Shown here: piece by piece, positions 1-5,187 of the stretch
Layout: every line of letters starts with the position of its first letter
Numbering within the stretch: position 1 is the first letter of the stretch
DNA from: Clostridiales bacterium
Lineage (GTDB): Bacteria; Bacillota; Clostridia; Lachnospirales; Lachnospiraceae
Direction: 5' to 3'
Assembly (NCBI GenBank): GCA_018369015.1
Contig: JAGZDD010000217.1
Location: forward strand, 1 to 5,668
Length of the DNA stretch: 5,668 bases
Made by a program: the position numbers and the translations under genes
The notes under the pieces: generated by a model
Database searches by the model: none
The model's input: the letters and a program-made list of their open reading frames with translations, nothing else
Told to the model about the DNA's origin: nothing

Positions 1-6
1 ACCTCT

Positions 7-118
7 CTGCAAGCAAGCTTGCGGTCTACGCTGTGCTTCGGTCGGCGCAGGGCAGACGTCCACCGGACGTCTTGCGCCAAGTTTTTGTCATTCTCAGCCG
101 CATGGCTGAATGGTAACC
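7..118 (+). repeat. Composite intergenic repeat, copy 1 (upstream of scrB)
   Basis: This stretch shares ordered blocks with 2661-2802. CTGCAAGC lies at 7-14 (also 2661-2668) and GCTTGCG at 17-23 (also 2678-2684). A 22-bp block at 23-44 matches 2691-2712 at 19 of 22 positions and starts with GGTCTACGCT. The tail ATGGCTGAAT lies at 102-111 (also 2787-2796). The tail is the right arm of a small hairpin: TCAGCC (94-99), loop GCAT, GGCTGA (104-109). Between head and tail each copy carries a different, unrelated hairpin. I read it as a dispersed non-coding element. No protein is encoded here: the frame open from 19 starts at a TTG with no ribosome binding site and is only an extension of scrB. Confidence 0.6.
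44..86 (+). terminator. Terminator-like hairpin upstream of scrB
   Basis: A two-part stem is visible. GGCGCA (44-49) pairs with TGCGCC (73-78), and inside it GACGTCC (55-61) pairs with GGACGTC (65-71) around an ACC loop. An asymmetric bulge (50-54 against 72) separates the two parts. Five T residues follow at 82-86 after AAG. This fits a rho-independent terminator of the gene to the left, which is outside the window, or a leader attenuator for scrB. No antiterminator-binding (RAT) sequence of the SacT/LicT type was recognised. I see no clear promoter between this hairpin and scrB. Confidence 0.5.
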
Positions 119-123
119 AAAAT

Positions 124-129
124 AGGAGG
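124..129 (+). promoter_or_regulatory. Ribosome binding site that sets the scrB start
   Basis: AGGAGG at 124-129 is followed 6 nt later by the ATG at 136. This perfect site fixes the start at 136 and rules out the in-frame TTG at 19, which would add 39 low-complexity, repeat-encoded residues. Confidence 0.9.
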
Positions 130-135
130 AGATTT

Positions 136-1590
136 ATGAAGTCATCATTGACAAAAGAGCTTGAAATGTTTACGGCCTCTTTGGAGGCCGCTGCAAAGGA
201 GCTGCCAAAGGATGGCTGGCGCCTGCGCTATCATATAATGCCCCCGGTGGGGTGGCTCAATGACCCCAATGGCCTGTGTTATTTTCATGGAGAATATCAT
301 TTGTTTTTCCAGTATTCCCCGTCGGATGCCAATGGTTCTCTTAAATATTGGGGGCATTATGTAAGCCCGGATCTCCTTTCCTGGGAGTACAAGGGTATTG
401 CCCTTTATCCGGATATGCCCTATGATTGCAACGGCGTTTATTCCGGCAGCGCTCTTGTAGAGGAAAATGAAGTGTTCCTTTATTATACAGGCAATGTAAA
501 GCTTTCAGGAGATTATGATTATATTTACAGCGGACGCGAGGGAAATACGGTTCTTGCGGTTATGGATGAAAATGGCGCGGTTTCGGGTAAGCGGCTGCTT
601 ATGAAAAATTCAGATTATCCGGAGCATGTCTCCTGCCATGTACGTGACCCCAAGGTGTGGAAGGAAAACGGCTGCTATTATATGGTACTGGGGGCGCGGA
701 CAAAACAGGATAAAGGGTGCGTTCTTTTATACGAAAGCAGCGACTGTCTGACATGGACGCTGAAAAATATTTTGGAAACTGAGGAGACCTTTGGCTATAT
801 GTGGGAGTGCCCGGATATGTTTTGCCTGGACGGAGAGAGGATATTAAGCGTTTCTCCCCAGGGGCTTGAACAAAAGGGGCTTAATTATGCCAATATTTAC
901 CAGTCCGGCTACATGGTGGTTTACGGTGATTTTACTGGAAAATACCGTCTTGGCTGTTTCAAGGAGTATGACAGGGGCTTTGATTTTTATGCGCCCCAGA
1001 CCTTTGAAGCGCCCGATGGGCGGCGCATACTGATCGGCTGGATGGGAATGCCGGACAGCGATTATACAAATGCGACGGTTTTAAGAGGATGGCAGCACTG
1101 CATGACCATTCCCAGGGAGCTGACCTATAAAAACGGGCAGCTTTATCAAAATCCTGTCCGCGAGCTTGAAAAGCTTCGGGGCGCGAAGACACAAATGGAA
1201 ATTAGCCAGGCCGAAATGATAAAGGTTTGTGGAAGCAGTGACCTGGTTCTTATCTTTGATGAAAATGAGCCGGCAGATTTTTCGTTGTGTATTGACGATG
1301 GACTGTGTATCGATTATGATAAAGAAAATAAAATATTCCAGATGTCGTTTTTGCAGGACTCCTCCCTTGGCTGTGGCCGCACAAAAAGAGGCGTGATTTT
1401 AGATGGGCTTAAAAATCTTAGGCTTTTGCTGGATACTTCTTCCGTGGAGATTTTTATTAACAGCGGGGCAGAAGCGTTCTCAAGCCGTTTCTACCCGGAA
1501 ATGGATGAGGATAGCCCGGGAAAACACTGCCTTAGCTTTCGGGCGGGGAAGGCTTTAATGACAGCCTGGAGGCTGGAGGAGAAAGTGTGA
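136..1590 (+). CDS. scrB: Sucrose-6-phosphate hydrolase, GH32 family
   Basis: A 484-residue cytosolic glycoside hydrolase of family 32, predicted to hydrolyse sucrose-6-phosphate to glucose-6-phosphate and fructose. The three GH32 catalytic signatures are intact: WLNDPNG at 40-46 with nucleophile Asp43, RDP at 170-172 with transition-state stabiliser Asp171, and ECP at 224-226 with acid/base Glu224. Family-typical sub-motifs such as FFQY (57-60), YWGHY (71-75), YSGSA (102-106) and GWMGMP (301-306) are also present. The N-terminal five-bladed propeller spans about residues 30-330 and the C-terminal beta-sandwich about 350-484. Length is normal for ScrB/SacA. There is no signal peptide, so the substrate is intracellular. 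This favours PTS-delivered sucrose-6-phosphate over secreted invertase or fructanase activity, although sucrose or short fructans remain possible. The stop overlaps the scrK start, so the two are co-translated. Confidence 0.93.
   Translation: MKSSLTKELEMFTASLEAAAKELPKDGWRLRYHIMPPVGWLNDPNGLCYFHGEYHLFFQYSPSDANGSLKYWGHYVSPDLLSWEYKGIALYPDMPYDCNGVYSGSALVEENEVFLYYTGNVKLSGDYDYIYSGREGNTVLAVMDENGAVSGKRLLMKNSDYPEHVSCHVRDPKVWKENGCYYMVLGARTKQDKGCVLLYESSDCLTWTLKNILETEETFGYMWECPDMFCLDGERILSVSPQGLEQKGLNYANIYQSGYMVVYGDFTGKYRLGCFKEYDRGFDFYAPQTFEAPDGRRILIGWMGMPDSDYTNATVLRGWQHCMTIPRELTYKNGQLYQNPVRELEKLRGAKTQMEISQAEMIKVCGSSDLVLIFDENEPADFSLCIDDGLCIDYDKENKIFQMSFLQDSSLGCGRTKRGVILDGLKNLRLLLDTSSVEIFINSGAEAFSSRFYPEMDEDSPGKHCLSFRAGKALMTAWRLEEKV
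1575..1581 (+). promoter_or_regulatory. Ribosome binding site for scrK inside the scrB 3' end
   Basis: GGAGGAG lies inside the last codons of scrB, 5 nt before the GTG at 1587. The GTG and the scrB TGA share the sequence GTGA (1587-1590), a classic translational-coupling arrangement that supports the GTG start. Confidence 0.8.
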
Positions 1591-2567
1591 ATAAGGATAA
1601 GCTTTTAGCGATTGGGGAAGCGCTTATTGATTTTGCCCCAAAGCAGATCGGGGTTCCATTAAAGGACGTATTAGAATTTAAAAAGGCTGTAGGCGGCGCT
1701 CCGGCCAATGTCTGCGGCGCATTTTCAAAGCTGGGCGGACGGTCGGCAATGATTACCCAGCTTGGCAATGATGCTTTTGGCGATTGTATTGTGGAAGAGC
1801 TGTCTGGCTTTGGTATTGATACAGAGCATATTTTAAGAACAGACGAAGCGAATACCGCCCTTGCCTTTGTTTCTTTGGAGGAGGACGGAAGCCGGGATTT
1901 TTCGTTTTACAGAAAGCCCAGCGCGGACATGCTGTTCCCGTCGCAGGCGCTGAAACAAGTATGGTTTGAGGAAGCCTATGCCCTTCATTTTTGTTCCGTA
2001 GCGCTTGTGCCATCGCCGATGCGCCAGGCCCACTGTCAGGCGATTGATATGGCCCTTGCTGCGGGAACGCTCATTAGCTTTGACCCTAATGTGCGTTTGC
2101 CGCTCTGGAGCGACCACGGGGCGCTTAAGGAAACGATTCTTGAGTTTATACCTAAAGCCCATGTTCTTAAAATTTCAGATGAGGAGCTGGAATTTATTAC
2201 TGGGCAAAGCGATATTTTTGCGGCTTTGGATAAGCTTTTTACAGGTAATGTAGAGCTTATTATTTTTACAAAGGGAAGCGGCGGCGCCATGTGCCTGACG
2301 AAGGCTGCCACAGCGCAGGTGCCTTCTAAGCGCGTTAAGGCGGTAGATACAACGGGGGCCGGGGACGGATTCATTGGTTCATTTCTCTGGCAGCTTTTCC
2401 GTGATGGCATTGGGGCTAAGGATTTAAGCGGACTGACAAAAGAAAAGCTTGAGAGCTATATAACTTTTTCAAATCGTTTTTGTGAATACAGCGTTTTTGG
2501 AAATGGAGCGATTGCTTCTTACCCTACGCAAAAACAGCTTGAGGAATATATTTTACAAAATCCATAA
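1587..2567 (+). CDS. scrK: Fructokinase, PfkB/ribokinase family
   Basis: A 326-residue PfkB-family sugar kinase expected to convert the fructose released by ScrB into fructose-6-phosphate with ATP. Visible family signatures are the first PfkB motif region with GGAPANV at 36-42, FDPNVR at 165-170, and the second motif DTTGAGD at 254-260, whose Asp260 is the catalytic base and whose Gly-rich stretch forms the anion hole. Asp15 in the N-terminal IGEALIDF segment (9-16) is in the usual sugar-binding position. Length is normal for bacterial fructokinases. The start is GTG, overlapping the scrB stop by 4 nt and served by a strong internal ribosome binding site. PfkB sequence alone does not fix the sugar (2-keto-3-deoxygluconate or ribose kinases look similar), but direct coupling to scrB makes fructose by far the best guess. 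A strong terminator follows at 2618-2648. Confidence 0.9.
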   Translation: MNKDKLLAIGEALIDFAPKQIGVPLKDVLEFKKAVGGAPANVCGAFSKLGGRSAMITQLGNDAFGDCIVEELSGFGIDTEHILRTDEANTALAFVSLEEDGSRDFSFYRKPSADMLFPSQALKQVWFEEAYALHFCSVALVPSPMRQAHCQAIDMALAAGTLISFDPNVRLPLWSDHGALKETILEFIPKAHVLKISDEELEFITGQSDIFAALDKLFTGNVELIIFTKGSGGAMCLTKAATAQVPSKRVKAVDTTGAGDGFIGSFLWQLFRDGIGAKDLSGLTKEKLESYITFSNRFCEYSVFGNGAIASYPTQKQLEEYILQNP

Positions 2568-2574
2568 AAGCAAA

Positions 2575-2606
2575 GTAACGATTCAGACGTATGGCTGAAT
2601 CGTTAC
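2575..2606. repeat. 12-bp perfect inverted repeat, possible minus-strand terminator
   Basis: GTAACGATTCAG (2575-2586) and CTGAATCGTTAC (2595-2606) are perfect reverse complements around an 8-nt spacer, starting 7 nt after the scrK stop. On the minus strand the hairpin is followed by TTTGCTTTT, so it could end transcripts arriving from the Gx gene. On the plus strand no T run follows directly. The right arm with its ATGG lead-in (2591-2604) is identical to 2787-2800, linking this hairpin to the composite repeat. Confidence 0.65.
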
Positions 2607-2617
2607 AAAGTAAAGGG

Positions 2618-2648
2618 CCGTGCCGGATAGATCTGGCGCGGTTTTTTT
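2618..2648 (+). terminator. Rho-independent terminator of the scrBK operon
   Basis: CCGTGCC (2618-2624) pairs with GGCGCGG (2635-2641) with one G-U pair. The stem can extend inward through GGA/TCT to a TAGA tetraloop. Seven T residues follow at once (2642-2648). The position 50 nt after the scrK stop and the clean structure make this a convincing intrinsic terminator. Confidence 0.85.
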
Positions 2649-2660
2649 GTGCGATAAGCC

Positions 2661-2802
2661 CTGCAAGCGGCCGCCGTGCTTGCGCGAGCGGGTCTACGCT
2701 CCGCTGCGGTCGTTGCTGTGAGCTGGCTGTTGTATCGCAGCGGATAGGGGAAGAAAATCTTCCCCTATCCGATTCTCCCTGGCCGCATGGCTGAATCGTT
2801 TC
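2661..2802 (+). repeat. Composite intergenic repeat, copy 2 (between the convergent operons)
   Basis: Same block order as 7-118: CTGCAAGC (2661-2668), GCTTGCG (2678-2684), GGTCTACGCT plus a 12-nt extension (2691-2712, 19 of 22 identical to 23-44), then a copy-specific hairpin (2741-2771), then the tail GCCGCATGGCTGAAT (2783-2797), which is identical to 98-111 through GCCGCATGGCTGAAT. The stretch is GC-richer than its surroundings. An open frame through it (from 2591) has no ribosome binding site and only reads repeat sequence, so I do not call a gene. Confidence 0.6.
2741..2771. repeat. 14-bp perfect hairpin
   Basis: CGGATAGGGGAAGA (2741-2754) and TCTTCCCCTATCCG (2758-2771) pair perfectly around an AAA loop (TTT on the other strand). 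No T run follows on either strand, so it is not a standard intrinsic terminator. It could protect the 3' end of the Gx transcript, which ends 32 nt away at 2803, or form the variable core of the surrounding repeat. Confidence 0.75.
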
Positions 2803-3297
2803 CTATATTTTAGGGAGCCTTGGGGTTAGGTAAAAAGCGGCAAGCCCGGTAAATAACCCGGTGAGAATACCGCTTAAAATCAGATAAGGGTAATAATAAA
2901 AAACATAGCCGGAGCTAAGTACTGCTGCAGCTACGGCAATCTGCCCGGTATTGTGGGCAATAGCTCCGAGAATACTTGTAAACCATAGAAGCTTTGCACC
3001 AAGGAAATGGTGAAACAGCGCCATAATGAGAAGGCAGGCCAGCCCGCCGGCAAGACTGTAAAAAAAGGACATCATTTGCCCGGCAAAAATACTTCCAAGT
3101 AAAATACGCATAATGAGAACTACCAGGGCATCCTTCCATGTTCCGTTGACAAGGAGGATCAATGTTACGATATTGGCAAGCCCCAATTTGATTCCCGGAA
3201 TAGGAGCCAGAGGGGGAATCATAGATTCCAGAAGAAAAATTGTCAGGGCGATTGTTGTAAATAATGCCAGTGTTGTCAGTTTTTTGACCGATTTCAT
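2803..3297 (-). CDS. Gx transporter family membrane protein (EetB-like)
   Basis: A 164-residue, very hydrophobic protein with about six membrane segments (roughly residues 8-25, 38-51, 56-74, 78-98, 103-126 and 133-157). It resembles the family annotated as Gx transporter or heptaprenyl diphosphate synthase component I (PF07456). Recognisable parts are the PPLAPIPGIKLGLAN loop at 28-42 and GAIAHNTGQ at 111-119. The family looks like a small S-component-type transporter and its substrate is unknown. As I recall, EetB of the Listeria flavin-based electron transfer locus belongs to it. It starts 18 nt after the stop of the NusG domain II gene, with AAAGGA upstream at somewhat long spacing, and is the last gene of the minus-strand operon. 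Family call is firm; function is inferred. Confidence 0.82.
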   Translation of the reverse strand: MKSVKKLTTLALFTTIALTIFLLESMIPPLAPIPGIKLGLANIVTLILLVNGTWKDALVVLIMRILLGSIFAGQMMSFFYSLAGGLACLLIMALFHHFLGAKLLWFTSILGAIAHNTGQIAVAAAVLSSGYVFYYYPYLILSGILTGLFTGLAAFYLTPRLPKI

Positions 3298-3315
3298 AGA
3301 CCTGTAAATTCCTTT

Positions 3316-3699
3316 CTAGTTGGAAATGCCGTCAATAGGGTTTTCATTTGCCGTCCGTATACGGATGATCAAATGATTCGGCAGGCATGTGATAGGCTTT
3401 AAGCTGTCGGATATATAACCGGTCTGAATACAGATTTTGTCCGGACAGGAGGCTTTGGTTACGGCAATCCGGCCAGGTTCAACGCGGATCGTATTGGAAG
3501 CATTATTTTCTCCGGTGACAGTCAGCTCATATGGCTCATCCACCTGGCTTAAATCAATGGTTTGAATACATTGGCCATCCTGAATAATTTCGGCAATAGT
3601 ACCTTTATCTGCGCTTTTATGAAGGAAAAAAATGGACAGGATGCTTAATATTAAAAGAATAAGGACAATAGTGATACATAATTTTATTTTTTTATTCAT
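3316..3699 (-). CDS. NusG domain II-containing membrane-anchored protein (EetA-like)
   Basis: A 127-residue protein with one N-terminal membrane anchor (about residues 7-26, mostly I/L/V) and an outward-facing domain of about 95 residues. The domain carries the cysteine pattern of stand-alone NusG domain II proteins: SCPDKIC at 84-90 (Cys85, Cys90), a glycine-led turn, and CLPNHL at 105-110 (Cys105). Despite the name it has no KOW/NGN architecture and is not expected to act in transcription. Homologues sit next to Gx transporter and ApbE genes, and as I recall EetA of Listeria is one. The cysteines suggest a disulfide or redox role, but this is inference. The start at 3699 is preferred over the ATG at 3711 because GGAG (3709-3706) then lies 6 nt upstream, overlapping the earlier ATG. 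Confidence 0.8.
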   Translation of the reverse strand: MNKKIKLCITIVLILLILSILSIFFLHKSADKGTIAEIIQDGQCIQTIDLSQVDEPYELTVTGENNASNTIRVEPGRIAVTKASCPDKICIQTGYISDSLKPITCLPNHLIIRIRTANENPIDGISN

Positions 3700-3705
3700 A
3701 AGAGT

Positions 3706-3709
3706 CTCC
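3706..3709 (-). promoter_or_regulatory. Ribosome binding site deciding the NusG domain II start
   Basis: Read on the minus strand, GGAG lies 6 nt before the ATG at 3699. It overlaps the region just after the upstream in-frame ATG at 3711, which has no site of its own, so the shorter 127-residue product is preferred. Confidence 0.65.
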
Positions 3710-3730
3710 ATATTACAGATGGTTTGTTAC

Positions 3731-3766
3731 TATACACAGTCAGCCGTAAACACTTGCTGTTTGCGG
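3731..3766 (+). repeat. Short hairpin repeat, copy 1 (apbE 3' side)
   Basis: The 26-nt core at 3741-3766 matches 5162-5187 at 24 of 26 positions, and the preceding 10 nt (3731-3740) match 7 of 10. The core folds as GCCGTAAACA (3743-3752), loop CTTGC, TGTTTGCGGC (3758-3767), complementary except for one G-U pair. It lies in the 142-nt gap between the apbE stop and the NusG domain II start. No T run follows on either strand, so a plain terminator is unlikely. The two copies are in the same orientation and bracket apbE. Confidence 0.7.
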
Positions 3767-3791
3767 CGTAAGAATCGGATACAGTTGTGAT

Positions 3792-3828
3792 CGGACTCCC
3801 TTTTGCAGAAAAACTTTAAATGAGTCCG
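3792..3828. repeat. Inverted repeat just downstream of apbE
   Basis: CGGACTC (3792-3798) is the reverse complement of GAGTCCG (3822-3828) across a 23-nt spacer that includes TTTTGCAGAAAA. It lies about 13 nt after the apbE stop on the minus strand. With no T run after the minus-strand 3' arm it is not a good terminator. A role in RNA stability or in partial separation of apbE from the two downstream genes is possible but unproven. Confidence 0.4.
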
Positions 3829-3841
3829 CGAATTTTACTGT

Positions 3842-4978
3842 TCACGGTTCCAGTGAATAATAAAGCTGGCTTTGGATTCCCGGTGTAGCCGTAATTTCTC
3901 CGTCTGCTGCAATAAAAACGGCGTCAATGCCGTCCATTGTACTAAGAAGGTCTGTTGCCCTTTCTTCTCCAAGGACGAAGGAAGCGGTCGAGAGGGCGTC
4001 GGCGTCCATTGAACAGTCTGTGATGATTGTTACGCTGGAAAGGCCGGTATCAGCGGGATAACCGGTTGCTGAGTCAAGAATATGATGGTACTTTTTTCCG
4101 TCCGGTGCGGTATAGTACCGCTGATAATCGCCGGAGGTGACAAAGGTTTTTCCTGTCATCTTAAGAAGAACGGCCGGATGGTCCAAATCCTGGGGGTTTT
4201 GGGGGTCTGCAATACCTAATGTCCATGGCTGTCCGTCATAACGGCTTCCGATGGTAATAATATTCCCGCCCAGGTTTAAAAGTCCGCTGGTAATACCATA
4301 ATCATCCACAAGCAGCTTTTTCATTTCATCGGCTGCATAGCCTTTGGCAATCGCGCCCAGATCCAGTTCAAAGCCATCTCCTGTGAATTGAACAGTCTGA
4401 TCTGTTTTATTAAGAATTACCTTTTTGTAATTTTTCTGTCCGGCCAGCGGGGAAATTTCACTCTTACCCGGCAGTCTGGCGTGGTCCGTACCGATACCCC
4501 ACAGTTTTATAAGCTTTCCCAGGGTGGGGTCAAAGGCGCCGTTGGTAAGATCTGCAAAATAAAGGCTGCGTTCTAAGACTGTGTACAGATCATGGGAAAC
4601 ATGGACCGGGCCTTTGGCTGCATTCTGGTTGACATCATTTAATTCGCTTTCCTCTAAAGCCGCTGAGAAGATTTGCTCCAGTTCCCGGGCTTTGTCCATA
4701 GCGGCGCTGGCCGCATGATCTAGACTTTCCTGAGAACTATTCCCATAGAGGGTTACATTAATAACTGTTCCGAGAATCAGCTCCGTTTCATTGGCTGTGC
4801 GCATCTGTGCGCAGCCAGAAAGCGTCTGGCTGGCAAGACATAAAATAAAAGTCACTGTGATACAGACGGCGGCCCGGCGGCAAGAAACAGGCAGGTTCAT
4901 AAAGCCGTCTTTTTTGCGTTTGCCGCTGCTGTGACTGTAATACTGCAATGCAATTTTCATTATTTTAGATTTATTCAT
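3842..4978 (-). CDS. apbE: FAD:protein FMN transferase, ApbE family lipoprotein (FmnB-like)
   Basis: This enzyme moves FMN from FAD onto a Ser/Thr of partner proteins, with Mg2+, outside the membrane. Numbering is from the ATG at 4978 (378 residues). A hydrophobic segment at 36-52 preceded by an Arg pair is followed by lipobox LSGC at 53-56, so Cys56 would be lipidated and the enzyme surface-anchored. ApbE motifs are ordered and intact: LGTVINVTLYG (69-79), GAFDPTLG (147-154), DLGAIAKGYAAD (206-217), LNLGGN (234-239), TSGDYQRY (281-288), HHILDSATGYP (298-308) and the metal-binding MDADALSTA (324-332). The start is uncertain. GTG 4987 and ATG 4978 have only a weak GGTGG upstream, while ATG 4900 (Met27) would give a more normal 29-residue signal peptide but has no clear site. 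First gene of the operon, with a strong promoter at 5077-5105. The target could be a PplA-like protein, an RnfG-like subunit or another FMN-binding protein outside the window. Confidence 0.92.
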   Translation of the reverse strand: MNKSKIMKIALQYYSHSSGKRKKDGFMNLPVSCRRAAVCITVTFILCLASQTLSGCAQMRTANETELILGTVINVTLYGNSSQESLDHAASAAMDKARELEQIFSAALEESELNDVNQNAAKGPVHVSHDLYTVLERSLYFADLTNGAFDPTLGKLIKLWGIGTDHARLPGKSEISPLAGQKNYKKVILNKTDQTVQFTGDGFELDLGAIAKGYAADEMKKLLVDDYGITSGLLNLGGNIITIGSRYDGQPWTLGIADPQNPQDLDHPAVLLKMTGKTFVTSGDYQRYYTAPDGKKYHHILDSATGYPADTGLSSVTIITDCSMDADALSTASFVLGEERATDLLSTMDGIDAVFIAADGEITATPGIQSQLYYSLEP

Positions 4979-4990
4979 GAATACCACCGA

Positions 4991-5022
4991 CGATTGCGGA
5001 AGCGCAAAGCGCGGAGCAATCG
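4991..5022 (-). repeat. Hairpin in the apbE leader
   Basis: CGATTGC (4991-4997) pairs with GCAATCG (5016-5022), and inside it GCGC (5002-5005) pairs with GCGC (5009-5012) around AAA. On the plus strand the internal loop is purine-only (GGAA against GGA), and on the transcribed minus strand it is pyrimidine-only. The hairpin ends about 12 nt before the ATG at 4978, close enough to affect ribosome loading if that start is used. It may also be a dispersed palindrome unrelated to regulation. Confidence 0.6.
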
Positions 5023-5039
5023 GCTTTCATTTATAGTGC

Positions 5040-5057
5040 TGCCGCCGCCAGGCGGCA
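5040..5057 (-). repeat. GC-rich hairpin at the 5' end of the apbE leader
   Basis: TGCCGCC (5040-5046) and GGCGGCA (5051-5057) pair perfectly around a 4-nt loop. It would sit about 10-15 nt from the predicted 5' end of the apbE transcript, where such stems often stabilise mRNA. No T run follows on the minus strand, so an attenuator is unlikely. Confidence 0.55.
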
Positions 5058-5076
5058 TGTCCGCTTACTGTTTAAG

Positions 5077-5105
5077 AGTATATATAGAAGAAATTATTTT
5101 GTCAA
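5077..5105 (-). promoter_or_regulatory. Sigma-A promoter for the apbE operon
   Basis: On the minus strand a perfect -35 TTGACA (5105-5100) is followed after exactly 17 nt by -10 TATACT (5082-5077). The spacer is AT-rich. Transcription would start near 5070, giving a leader of about 90 nt to the ATG at 4978 with two hairpins. This is the best promoter in the window. Confidence 0.87.
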
Positions 5106-5131
5106 ATTATATGGTATACCCCGGGAAAAAA

Positions 5132-5140
5132 TGGTATGAT
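5132..5140 (+). promoter_or_regulatory. Extended -10 promoter for the NA37 gene
   Basis: TGGTATGAT (5132-5140) is a TGn-extended -10 element with five of six matches to TATAAT. The -35 position 17 nt upstream (5112-5117, TGGTAT) is poor, as is common with extended -10 promoters. The start point would be near 5147, giving a leader of about 85 nt that contains hairpin repeat copy 2. Confidence 0.5.
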
Positions 5141-5149
5141 AAAATCATA
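5135..5149. repeat. Small inverted repeat over the rightward -10 element
   Basis: TATGAT (5135-5140) and ATCATA (5144-5149) are perfect reverse complements around AAA, covering the -10 element and the likely start point. This placement would suit a repressor operator, but AT-rich chance symmetry is also possible. No cognate regulator is in the window. Confidence 0.3.
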
Positions 5150-5151
5150 GC

Positions 5152-5187
5152 TATTCAAAGCCAGCCGCAAACACTTGCTGTTTGGGG
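5152..5187 (+). repeat. Short hairpin repeat, copy 2 (apbE 5' side, NA37 leader)
   Basis: Matches 3731-3766: core 5162-5187 is identical at 24 of 26 positions to 3741-3766. Here the left arm GCCGCAAACA (5164-5173) faces TGTTTGGGGG, so pairing of the outer stem is damaged at one or two positions compared with copy 1. It lies in the predicted untranslated leader of the rightward gene, about 45 nt before its start. Confidence 0.7.

Noticed and set aside
19..135. N-terminal extension of ScrB from a TTG at 19
   Set aside because: There is no ribosome binding site for it, the encoded residues come from repeat and terminator sequence, and AGGAGG directly precedes the ATG at 136.
1833..2410. Minus-strand open frames inside scrK
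   Set aside because: They lie fully opposite a well-supported PfkB kinase and are basic, low-quality translations without start signals.
2591..2794. Open frame of 67 codons after the scrK terminator
   Set aside because: It begins inside a hairpin arm, reads through the terminator and the composite repeat, and has no ribosome binding site.
3741..3766. CRISPR-like repeat
   Set aside because: Only two copies exist, about 1.4 kb apart, with genes between them and no regular spacers or cas genes.
3712..3841. Internal promoter for the NusG domain II and Gx genes
   Set aside because: A TATAGT lies on the minus strand near 3730 but no acceptable -35 sits 16-18 nt upstream, so I do not call a promoter.
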